Origin: Desulfurobacteriaceae bacterium
GTDB lineage: Bacteria; Aquificota; Aquificia; Desulfurobacteriales; Desulfurobacteriaceae
Assembly (NCBI GenBank): GCA_027064485.1
Contig: JAMOPR010000085.1
Location: 1 to 15,223 of the forward strand
Direction: 5' to 3'
Length of the DNA: 15,223 bases
Part shown: piece after piece, positions 7,819 to 14,246 of the stretch
How positions within the stretch are numbered: the first letter of the stretch is position 1
How the letters are laid out: the number at the start of each line of letters is the position of its first letter
Made by a program: the position numbers and the translations under genes
Notes under the pieces: generated by a model
Databases searched by the model: none
The model's input: only the letters and a program-made list of their open reading frames with translations
Told to the model about the DNA's origin: nothing

Positions 7819-9029
7819 TATTCTTCCTCCTCTCTTTCAAATTTAACGTTTGGTTCTGGAGCCGGAAGGCGTTCTGCTGGTTTTGATATTTCAAATTCTC
7901 CCTTTTGTATCCACTCTTTCAGTATGTTGGCTATCTCTCTTGCTTTGTAGTAGGAAGAGACGGGGGAGGTGGGGATTTTTTTACCTTCAAGCTCTATGAC
8001 CCCGCTCCTTAACTCTGCGTAGCTTACGTATTTTAACGGTTTGGCATTTCCGGAAGGGTAATCAACGGAGTAATCTATTACGGGAGCAAAAATTTCGCTG
8101 TCTTTTACAGAAGTATAGTAGGCTATCCTCTCGTTAAGAATGGGAATGGGAATACCTATTCCAACAAACATTGACACGCCGTAGCCCAGTATGGATGCTG
8201 CTTTTATGAAGTCTGTTGACATTTGCTTTAAATCGCCGACAACCATGAGGGTTCCGGCACCTTCCATCGGTTGACCTTTTTTGCTTCGCTTCACTCCGAA
8301 AGGTGCGTGTTGAGTGCCGTGAAAGGCAACGTATCCGATACCGCCACCTAAAAATATTCTCGTTCCTATACCTATCGTTTCAAAAAAGGGGTCGTTCATC
8401 AATGGAGAGAGCTGTCCTGCGCCTGAATAGGTGGCGTTACCGAAGTTGGGTTTTAAAGTTCCCATGTATGTGTAAACGGTTCGGGAAGACTTGTTTACAG
8501 CGACGTTGTAGTTTTGATAGGCGTTTCGCGGACTGCAGAGTATCGCATCGTTTATGGTGTTTATGTTAATCAGCTTTTTTATTTCTCTTCTGGGGTAGCA
8601 GTCCGTTCCGTATCCGTAGGCTTCAAGTTCTATGTCTTCTCCTGATAAAAGCTCTTCTATTACGTGTGCACCGCCGTATTCAAATTTTCCCGGGTAAACT
8701 TCGTTGCGAGGGTCGTTTTCTGGCAAAGCAGTGGCGCCGATGTAAAGGTCAACAGCTGCTATACCTCCGTATGCCGGAACGCCGTTTAGGTATATTTCTT
8801 CCATTTTCATTCGCGGTTTTGTATGCCCCACGTTGAGGAAGGCGCCGGAAGAGCACATTGCGCCGAAAGTTCCGGTTGTAACGACGTCAACTTCCTCTGC
8901 TGCCTTTACTACGCCAAGCTCTTCCACTATCTCTATCATCTCTTCAGCGGTAACAACTACCGCTTCACCTTTGCGTATCTTTTCGTTAATCTCTTCGTAA
9001 GTTTTGTTAACTTTAAACTGCTGTTTCAT
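7818..9029 (-). CDS. Homocysteine biosynthesis protein (HcyBio/DUF39), L-aspartate semialdehyde sulfurtransferase
   Basis: 403 residues of the HcyBio (DUF39) family. Methanogen members (MA1821 type) put sulfur on aspartate semialdehyde to make homocysteine directly, bypassing O-acetyl- or O-succinylhomoserine. Matching features are TTGTFGAMCSSGAFLNVGH (C59), the GGIAAVDLYIGA block, YGTDCYPRRE (C144) and the glycine-rich FLGGGIGYVAFHGTQH region. C59 and C144 correspond in context to the two conserved, persulfide-related cysteines of the family; C165 is a third. The protein has no CBS domains after the core, unlike some archaeal versions. The usual NIL-domain/ferredoxin partner is not adjacent, so it must lie elsewhere or be replaced. 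The ATG overlaps the HEPN gene stop (TAATG), and its own stop overlaps valS. The role is inferred from family; in bacteria it is less well tested. Confidence 0.88.
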   Translation of the reverse strand: MKQQFKVNKTYEEINEKIRKGEAVVVTAEEMIEIVEELGVVKAAEEVDVVTTGTFGAMCSSGAFLNVGHTKPRMKMEEIYLNGVPAYGGIAAVDLYIGATALPENDPRNEVYPGKFEYGGAHVIEELLSGEDIELEAYGYGTDCYPRREIKKLININTINDAILCSPRNAYQNYNVAVNKSSRTVYTYMGTLKPNFGNATYSGAGQLSPLMNDPFFETIGIGTRIFLGGGIGYVAFHGTQHAPFGVKRSKKGQPMEGAGTLMVVGDLKQMSTDFIKAASILGYGVSMFVGIGIPIPILNERIAYYTSVKDSEIFAPVIDYSVDYPSGNAKPLKYVSYAELRSGVIELEGKKIPTSPVSSYYKAREIANILKEWIQKGEFEISKPAERLPAPEPNVKFEREEEE

Positions 9030-9445
9030 TAACGCTCTCCTTGTAGTTCCGAAAGCTCTTTTTCAAGGGAAAGTATAAGATTTTTGAAGGCGGTGTGCTG
9101 GCTCTTTATCATCTCATACACGTTAAGAGCGATTTCCTGATTATACGTATGAGAAGTAAGGTTTCTGGCTTCTAACAGCGAAAGCCATTTTTCTTCATCT
9201 TCTATCCAGCCTAACCTGTAGGCTAATTTTATGCAACTTCTGCCTGAATTACACTCTCCTGCTCCGAGAATTTCTGCAAATTTTTTTATCGTTTTCCATG
9301 CCAACTCAAAGGTAAACTCAAACCGTTGGATGGTAGCGTCAATGACTATGTCTGTTTCTTCTGGGTTCATAGTTAGAATTTTTTTCAGGCGATTATAAGC
9401 GTCTTTTAACGTTTTAAGCCTTGTTTTTAACTCTTCTGCCGTCAT
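9029..9445 (-). CDS. HEPN protein, nucleotidyltransferase substrate-binding family (HI0074-like), toxin candidate
   Basis: 138 residues, all-helical HEPN fold of the HI0074-type 'nucleotidyltransferase substrate-binding' family. Typical features are the N-terminal helices, FEFTFELAWKTIKKF (42-56) and EARNLTSHTY (92-101). The last contains R94-x4-H99-x-Y101, the RX4HXY signature of HEPN ribonucleases. In the characterised Shewanella HepT/MntA pair the arginine and histidine are catalytic and the tyrosine is AMPylated by the antitoxin to silence the RNase. The residues for that mechanism are all here. Whether this subfamily member is a toxin is inference. The ATG has GGGAG nine bases upstream, inside the MNT gene, which it overlaps by 32 bases. 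Its stop overlaps the HcyBio start. Confidence 0.9.
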   Translation of the reverse strand: MTAEELKTRLKTLKDAYNRLKKILTMNPEETDIVIDATIQRFEFTFELAWKTIKKFAEILGAGECNSGRSCIKLAYRLGWIEDEEKWLSLLEARNLTSHTYNQEIALNVYEMIKSQHTAFKNLILSLEKELSELQGER

Positions 9446-9749
9446 ACAAGATTACTCCCGTTTTTTTTACGGTTTCGGCAAATTCGGAGGAAGTTCTTTT
9501 TAAATCTATTAAATCAAAACTTTTTAGTGTGGGAAGGTTGTCAAGTTCTTCTCTTATTTGGGCGAGGGTGGCGGGGGGGATTTTTTCTTTTCCTTCTAAA
9601 GCGATGTCAAAGTCGGAATTGTATTTGTGAGTTCCCTTTGCTCTTGAACCGAAAAGGTAAATGGAAACTTCTGGTAACCTGCAAGAAACGATATCAACGA
9701 CTTTCTGCAGAATTTCTTCGTCTGTTAACGGCTTAACAGATTTCGCCAT
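9414..9749 (-). CDS. MNT-type minimal nucleotidyltransferase (HI0073/MntA-like), antitoxin candidate
   Basis: 111-residue minimal nucleotidyltransferase of the polymerase-beta superfamily. The signature is GSRAKGTHKYNSDFDIAL: G34-S35, ten residues, then D46-x-D48, which is the GSX10DXD motif. A third acidic residue in FDLIDL (D79 or D82) completes the expected metal-binding triad. In characterised HEPN-MNT pairs the MNT protein transfers AMP from ATP to the HEPN toxin tyrosine and so acts as antitoxin. The gene comes first and overlaps the HEPN gene, the usual order for making antitoxin before toxin. It starts four bases after the rimO stop with only a weak AAAGAG signal, so it probably depends on translation from rimO and has no obvious promoter of its own. 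Confidence 0.9.
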   Translation of the reverse strand: MAKSVKPLTDEEILQKVVDIVSCRLPEVSIYLFGSRAKGTHKYNSDFDIALEGKEKIPPATLAQIREELDNLPTLKSFDLIDLKRTSSEFAETVKKTGVILYDGRRVKNKA

Positions 9750-9753
9750 TAAA

Positions 9754-11055
9754 CTACTCTTTTAGAGGTTCTGCTATAAGGTCAACGTTGCTTGCAAGGT
9801 CTGTAACTTTTGCTTTGATTATTTGACCGGGTTTTAAGTCTCCTTTAACAAATACAATTCCGTCGATTTCATAAGCGCTTCTATAACTACGGGCTTCCAC
9901 GTATCCGGGCATCTCTTCGCTTTTGCCGTCAACTATAAGGTCGAGCTCTTTACCAATCATTTCTCTGTTTTTCTTTTCGTAAATCCAGAACTGAGTTTCT
10001 TCGAGAAGGGAAAGTCTTGATTCTTTTACTTCTTCCGGTAAGTCTCCCAATTTGTAGGCGGCTGTGCCTTCTTCCCTTGAATATTTAAAAAATCCCACCC
10101 ACTCAAACTCCACATCTTTCAAAAACGCGTGAAGTTCTTCAAAATCAGACTCATCTTCGGTCGGGAACCCAACTATAAAGGTGGTTCTCAAAACCACGTC
10201 TGGAATTTTCTTCCTTATTTTCTCTATGAGCTTTTCAGCTTCCTGCCTTGTGTATTTCCTTCCCATAGAAGCTAAAACCTTGTTGCTTATGTGTTGTAGG
10301 GGAACGTCAAAGTAGTGAAGCACCTTCTCTGAAGAGGCAACGAAGTCAATAAGGGAATCGGTAATGTGCGAAGGGTAGGTATACATAAGCCTTATCCACT
10401 CAATACCTTCTATCTTCTCTAATTCTGCAAGCAGCTTGACAAGACCTTCCCTATCACCGCGGTCGTGCATGTAGGCTGTCGTGTCCTGAGCTATGACGTA
10501 TAGTTCCTTAACGCCCCGGTCTGCCAGCATTTTTGCTTCTTCTAAAACCTCTTTTATCGGTCTGCTTCTGAGTTTGCCTCTTATCAGGGGAATTGCACAG
10601 TAAGTGCAGGCGTTTGAACAGCCTTCGGCAATTTTAAGGTAGGCAAGGTGGTTGGGGGTGAGAATTTCGCGCAGGAGGTAGGGTTTGGTGAAGGCGGCTT
10701 TGCGGGAGAGGATTTTTTCAACGCTGTCAAGGATTTCGTTTACTCCTATAAACGTATCAACTTCCGGTAGTTCTTTTTTCAACTCTTCTTTATATCTCTC
10801 GTATAAACAACCGGCAACAACCACTTTTTTTTCAGGAGATTTATTCTTTTCTTCAATGGCGGTTAATATCTCATCTATGGATTCTTCCTTGGCTGGCTGA
10901 ATGAATCCGCAGGTATTAACGATTATCACGTCGGCACTTTCAAGGTTATCAACAAAAACTACGTCTCCTGTAGCTTTCAAAAGACCAACCATCAATTCTG
11001 TATCGACCAAGTTTTTGGGACATCCCAAGCTTATAACCGCAACTTTCTTTTTCAA
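9754..11055 (-). CDS. rimO: Ribosomal protein S12 methylthiotransferase RimO
   Basis: Radical SAM methylthiotransferase that adds a methylthio group to a conserved aspartate of ribosomal protein S12. It begins with the MTTase domain, whose three cluster cysteines are in SLGCPKN, NTCGF and AGCLYER (C12, C49, C83). The radical SAM cluster CxxxCxxC is in EGCSNACTYC (C146, C150, C153), and a C-terminal TRAM-like domain (DLIVDGKSEEMPGYVEAR onwards) recognises the substrate. SLGCPKNLVD is diagnostic for RimO rather than MiaB. The frame also allows a TTG at 11082 inside selD, but the TTG at 11055 is preferred. It is preceded by GAGG with eight-base spacing, gives the expected short N-terminus (MKKKVAVISLGC), and leaves ten bases after the selD stop. 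Length is then 433 residues, normal for the family. Confidence 0.95.
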   Translation of the reverse strand: MKKKVAVISLGCPKNLVDTELMVGLLKATGDVVFVDNLESADVIIVNTCGFIQPAKEESIDEILTAIEEKNKSPEKKVVVAGCLYERYKEELKKELPEVDTFIGVNEILDSVEKILSRKAAFTKPYLLREILTPNHLAYLKIAEGCSNACTYCAIPLIRGKLRSRPIKEVLEEAKMLADRGVKELYVIAQDTTAYMHDRGDREGLVKLLAELEKIEGIEWIRLMYTYPSHITDSLIDFVASSEKVLHYFDVPLQHISNKVLASMGRKYTRQEAEKLIEKIRKKIPDVVLRTTFIVGFPTEDESDFEELHAFLKDVEFEWVGFFKYSREEGTAAYKLGDLPEEVKESRLSLLEETQFWIYEKKNREMIGKELDLIVDGKSEEMPGYVEARSYRSAYEIDGIVFVKGDLKPGQIIKAKVTDLASNVDLIAEPLKE

Positions 11056-11065
11056 TTCCCTTACC

Positions 11066-12103
11066 TCAACTCTTCTTAACAACTATTTTACTACCATCAG
11101 TAATTCTTCCAACAATAAAGCACCACTTAACACCTTTCTTTTTCATTTCATCAATTAGTTTCTCTACCTTTTTCTCAGCCACAGAGATGAGCAATCCTCC
11201 AGAAGTTTGAGGGTCATACAGTAAAGACTTTACGTTCTCGTCAATATCTTCAAAGACCACATTATCACCAACGTAATCAATATTTTCATACGTTGCGGCG
11301 GGAAGCAATCCCATAGAAGCGTATTCATAAGCTCCTGGCAGAAATTCCAGCCTGTCTGCGTAAATTTCAGCCCCGACGCCACTGAACTTTACCATTTCAA
11401 AAAGATGTCCCAAAAATCCAAAACCTGTTACATCAGTGCAGGCATTTACTCCAATGCTGACCATGGCTTCGGAAGCTTTTTTATTGAGTGTAGCCATTAC
11501 GTTAGATACTGCTTTAACCTCTTCATCAGAAGCCATGTCAGCCTTGATGGCGGTAGTCAGAACGCCTATCCCAAGAGGTTTTGTGTAAACCAAAAAATCC
11601 CCCACCTTCGCCTCACAATTCCTTACAATCTTTTCAGGATGAACCACTCCAGTAACGGCAAGTCCGTATTTCGTTTCAAGGTCATCAACGGTATGACCGC
11701 CGATTAAATTAACTCCCGCTTCCTTTAACTTAGAAGCGCCGCCTTCCAAAATCCTTTTCAAAAACTCTTCCGGCACCTTGCACGAGGCGAACATAACAAG
11801 ATTTATAGCCGTAACGGGCTTTGCTCCCATAGCGTAAACGTCAGAAAGGGCATTTGCTACGGCAACTTGCCCGTAAATGAAAGGGTCATCAACAACCGGT
11901 GTTATAAAGTCTGCAGTTTGAACTAAAGCAATGTCTTCGCTTAATTTGTAAACTCCGGCATCTTCCGCCGTTTCAATGCCAACCAAAACGTTATCATCAA
12001 CCGGAAAGTCAATATTCTTTAGCACCTTTTCAAGCCCAACTGGGCTGAGTTTTGCCCCTCAGCCAGAAGCCCTGACCGTTTGAGTCAGCTTGAACTTTTT
12101 CAA
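11066..12103 (-). CDS. selD: Selenide, water dikinase with in-frame UGA selenocysteine
   Basis: Makes selenophosphate from selenide and ATP, the selenium donor for selenocysteine and selenouridine. From the GTG at 12025 only a headless 319-residue frame is seen. Upstream in the same frame is SGU GAKLSP, with TGA at 12061-12059. It aligns with the catalytic segment of known SelD proteins (Cys17 and Lys20 in E. coli; U15 and K18 here). The true start is most likely TTG 12103, with GGAGG seven bases upstream, giving 345 residues including Sec. The rest is intact: QTADFITPVVDDP, YGQVAVANALSDVYAMG, INLVMFASC, the GGHTVDD and CTDVTGFGFLGH blocks, and DPQTSGGLL. Reading the UGA as Sec requires SelA, SelB and SelC, which are not in this window. 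It is the first gene of the minus-strand operon. Confidence 0.93.
12033..12066 (-). promoter_or_regulatory. Candidate bacterial SECIS element at the selD UGA
   Basis: Directly after the UGA (12061-12059) is AGCCC-AGTT-GGGCT (12046-12033), a five-pair stem with a four-base loop. The loop lies 17-20 bases after the UGA, within the distance expected for a bacterial SECIS read by SelB. C-G and U-A pairs with one bulged U can extend its base. A competing, longer stem pairs CTGGCTGAG (12066-12058) with CTCAGCCCAG (12049-12040), with one bulge, and places the UGA inside the stem. The two are mutually exclusive, and I cannot say which forms. Confidence 0.55.
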
Positions 12104-12167
12104 AGTTTGTCCTCCATTTGGTGGTAGATGTAATATACTAACATAGGTAACCAAAAGAGAGGTAAGG
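12104..12167. promoter_or_regulatory. Divergent intergenic region of selD operon and HD phosphohydrolase gene
   Basis: 64 bases separate the two divergent starts. It holds GGAGG of selD on the minus strand (12115-12111), GAGG of the HD gene on the plus strand (near 12158-12162), and a near-palindromic A+T patch GTAATATAC (12130-12138) that gives -10-like hexamers on both strands (TATACT on plus, TATATT on minus). No convincing -35 box is present, so promoter placement is tentative. Confidence 0.35.
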
Positions 12168-13361
12168 GTGAAAAAACACAAACTCCTTATGGACCCCGTT
12201 TATGACGAGTTTATTCTTATAGAAAGAGCCAGCGTTTTAGAGAAGATTCTTGATTCCTACTACCTCCAGCGTCTTAGATACATCAAACAATTAGGACCTT
12301 GCCACTACGTTTATCCTGGTGCAGAGCACACGCGATTTCAGCACTCTATCGGCGTAATGTGGCTTGCAAAGAAAACTTTAAACTTTCTAAAAATGGAAGG
12401 ATACAGCGTTGACGAAGAGTTGGAACTTTCCATACTCACGGCAGCACTCGTTCACGATTTAGGACATTCCCCCTTTTCACACGCTTTAGAAGGCGTAATA
12501 CTTCCGCAAAAACATGAAATTCTTACTTTGAGAGCCTTTGAGTATCTTAAAGAAGAGATTAAACTGGATAGTCGTATTTACGACACTACTGTAAAAATCC
12601 TCACAAAAACCCATCCTTTCCCATTTGCATACCAATTAGTATCCAGTCAACTTGACTGCGACAGGCTTGATTACTTAAGAAGAGATGCTTTCTACACAGG
12701 CGTTTCGTTCGGGAAGATAGATGTTAATAGAATCTTGGTTTCTGCCCTCATAGAAAACAACGAACTGGTTTGGAGTTACAAAGGTTTCAACGCATTGGAA
12801 GCCTACGTTATGTCCCGATATCAAATGTATTGGGCAGTTTACTTCCACAAGGTTAATCTTTCAGTTCAAGTATTAATGAAGAAAATTGTAGAAAGACTAA
12901 AAGAACTGATAGAAAGTGGGGAAAATCTGGAAATAGACGGCACGCTATATAAAACATTAAAGGAGAAAAGTTTAGAGTATTTCTTCCGTCTAACCGACAG
13001 TAACGTGATATCTTCTGTTTACAGTCTTTCTTATGAATCAAAAGATAAAATTTTGAGGGACCTATGCAACAGGCTCGTTAAGAGGAATTTCTTTAAAACG
13101 GTAGAGGTAAAACCTTCAGAAGTTCTTGAATTAAGAGAAAAGGTGGAAAAAGCAGGCTTTGATGCTAAATATTATTTTGACATAGTGGAAACTTCCAAAG
13201 TTGCTTATTCTTATTACTCTCCTTCGGAAGCAGAAATCATCAAAGTAAAAACGCCAGATGGAATAGAGGAGCTATCAAGCGTAGCTCCCACAGATGCCCT
13301 TAAAACGCTGTCAAGAAAGGTATCTAAAGTTTATGCAGTAGTTCCCGAAGAAGTTAGTTAA
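12168..13361 (+). CDS. HD-domain phosphohydrolase (dNTPase/SAMHD1-like, COG1078 type)
   Basis: 397-residue HD-superfamily metal-dependent phosphohydrolase. The metal site is H59 (in HTRFQHSIGV), H96-D97 (LVHDLGHSPFSH) and an aspartate in SQLDCDRLDYLRRD (163-168), the same order and context as YwfO-type and SAMHD1-type enzymes. Those hydrolyse dNTPs or related nucleotides; the actual substrate here cannot be told from sequence. HDLGHSPFSH and DRLDYLRRD are characteristic of this group. The N-terminal MDPVYDEFILIE segment is also standard. The GTG start has GAGG upstream and gives the normal N-terminus. It is transcribed away from selD. Its stop overlaps the stop of the convergent DsrE-family gene by three bases, with no terminator hairpin seen between them. 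Confidence 0.92.
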   Translation: MKKHKLLMDPVYDEFILIERASVLEKILDSYYLQRLRYIKQLGPCHYVYPGAEHTRFQHSIGVMWLAKKTLNFLKMEGYSVDEELELSILTAALVHDLGHSPFSHALEGVILPQKHEILTLRAFEYLKEEIKLDSRIYDTTVKILTKTHPFPFAYQLVSSQLDCDRLDYLRRDAFYTGVSFGKIDVNRILVSALIENNELVWSYKGFNALEAYVMSRYQMYWAVYFHKVNLSVQVLMKKIVERLKELIESGENLEIDGTLYKTLKEKSLEYFFRLTDSNVISSVYSLSYESKDKILRDLCNRLVKRNFFKTVEVKPSEVLELREKVEKAGFDAKYYFDIVETSKVAYSYYSPSEAEIIKVKTPDGIEELSSVAPTDALKTLSRKVSKVYAVVPEEVS

Positions 13362-13714
13362 AATGTCAGCACTTTATCACTATCCTCTACCCAGTCGGCT
13401 AAGTCTTTCATTGTAGCCTTGATTTCAGGTGAAAAGTAAGGTTCATTCTTAAAAATTCCGCACCTGACCTGACACGTTCCGCAAACTTTAAGTTTTATGC
13501 CGCTTTCATACATCTCTTTTAGCATTGCTACAAGGTCAATGTCGTAATTTTGTGGTTTTTTATTGCACTCTCTTGCAAGGTCAACAGCATCGTTCATAAG
13601 AAAAATCCTCACCTCATGTCCCCTTTCGTGCAAAACCTTAGCCAGCCTCAAGCCGTTCCATGTAACGTCGGTTCCGTCGTAAGGTTGTCTGTTAAATATA
13701 AACAGCACCTTCAT
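13358..13714 (-). CDS. DsrE-family sulfur-relay protein
   Basis: 118-residue protein of the DsrE/DsrF/TusD fold. It has an N-terminal beta-strand MKVLFIFNRQPYDG, the helix NGLRLAKVLHERGHEV, strand VRIFLMNDAVDLA, and late cysteines in KVCGTCQVRCGI (C78, C81, C85); C50 is also present. In TusD and DsrE the persulfide-carrying cysteine lies in the equivalent position of the late loop. Such proteins pass sulfane sulfur between enzymes in tRNA thiolation or in dissimilatory sulfur metabolism. Three cysteines in the loop are more than the single one of TusD. Its ATG overlaps the stop of the hydrogenase-like small subunit as ATGA, with GGAGG just upstream, so it is translated with that complex. A link to sulfur or polysulfide metabolism is inferred from this pairing. 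Confidence 0.85.
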   Translation of the reverse strand: MKVLFIFNRQPYDGTDVTWNGLRLAKVLHERGHEVRIFLMNDAVDLARECNKKPQNYDIDLVAMLKEMYESGIKLKVCGTCQVRCGIFKNEPYFSPEIKATMKDLADWVEDSDKVLTF

Positions 13715-14235
13715 TTCGCCTCCGCATCAATTCTGTTTAGGGCTTTCAAAATTCCTTTCATTATATCAATGGGTTCAGGAGGGCATCCGGGAATGTGGAC
13801 GAATACTGGAAGAATTTTCCATACTCCGTTGAAAACTGCGTAGCTGTCTTTGAAAATCCCCCCATCTTTCGCACAGTTCCCGCACGTGATAACAAACTTT
13901 GGTTCGGGAACGTTCGCGAAAGCCTTTTCAAGCGGCACTTTCATATTTCGTGTTAGAGGACCTGTAACGATTAAAGCATCTGCGTGTTTGGGAGAAGCAA
14001 CAAACTTTATGCCGAATCGGGAAATATCGTAAACAGGATTTGAAAGGGCGCAGAGCTCATACTCGCAGGCATTGCAGGAACCTGTATCAACTTCTCTGAT
14101 TGCAAGGCTTCCTCCAAAGTGTTTTCTCACCAACTTTTCAATATCCCTTCCTAAAACTTCTATCTCTGCATCTTCTATTTTTCTAACAGATTCTGTTACA
14201 ACTCCTTTTGAAGCTAACTTAATAAATTCAAACAT
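13711..14235 (-). CDS. Group 4 hydrogenase-like / NuoB-like small subunit
   Basis: 174 residues of the NuoB/HycG/EchC family, which carries the iron-sulfur cluster nearest the active site. The motif DTGSCNACEYEL (50-61) holds C54 and C57; C118 (ITCGNC) and C151 (HIPGCPPEP) complete a four-cysteine [4Fe-4S] site, with C62 and C121 extra. The CxxC pattern after TGS is the group 4 hydrogenase form (NuoB has adjacent Cys-Cys). TGPLTRNM and GCPPEPIDIMKGIL are typical. No transmembrane segment is present; it should form the peripheral arm together with the large subunit at the cytoplasmic face. The gene starts 11 bases after the large-subunit stop with AGAGG six bases before ATG, and overlaps the DsrE-like gene by four bases. 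Function depends on the large subunit, which lacks nickel ligands. Confidence 0.9.
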   Translation of the reverse strand: MFEFIKLASKGVVTESVRKIEDAEIEVLGRDIEKLVRKHFGGSLAIREVDTGSCNACEYELCALSNPVYDISRFGIKFVASPKHADALIVTGPLTRNMKVPLEKAFANVPEPKFVITCGNCAKDGGIFKDSYAVFNGVWKILPVFVHIPGCPPEPIDIMKGILKALNRIDAEAK

Positions 14236-14246
14236 CTTTTACCTCT

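Noticed and set aside
8303..8569. Open frames opposite real genes, such as this one and those at 723-920, 1711-1941, 5459-5749, 11405-11707, 13550-13843 and 14072-14353
   Set aside because: All lie on the other strand or another frame of strongly supported genes and show no family motifs or ribosome binding sites of their own.
11080..11082. TTG at 11082 as the rimO start
   Set aside because: It lies inside selD without a clear ribosome binding site and adds nine residues not seen at RimO N-termini; TTG at 11055 has GAGG and gives the normal length.
12023..12025. GTG at 12025 as the selD start
   Set aside because: It would remove the catalytic segment SGUGAKLSP, which is encoded in frame just upstream of it, and no ribosome binding site is near it. 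The TTG at 12103 has GGAGG.
12059..12061. selD as a pseudogene broken by a nonsense mutation
   Set aside because: The TGA sits exactly at the known Cys/Sec position, the rest of the gene is intact, and SelD is a well-known selenoprotein.
13358..13361. A terminator between the convergent HD and DsrE-like genes
   Set aside because: The two stops overlap and no inverted repeat is visible at or near them; transcription may run into the opposite gene.
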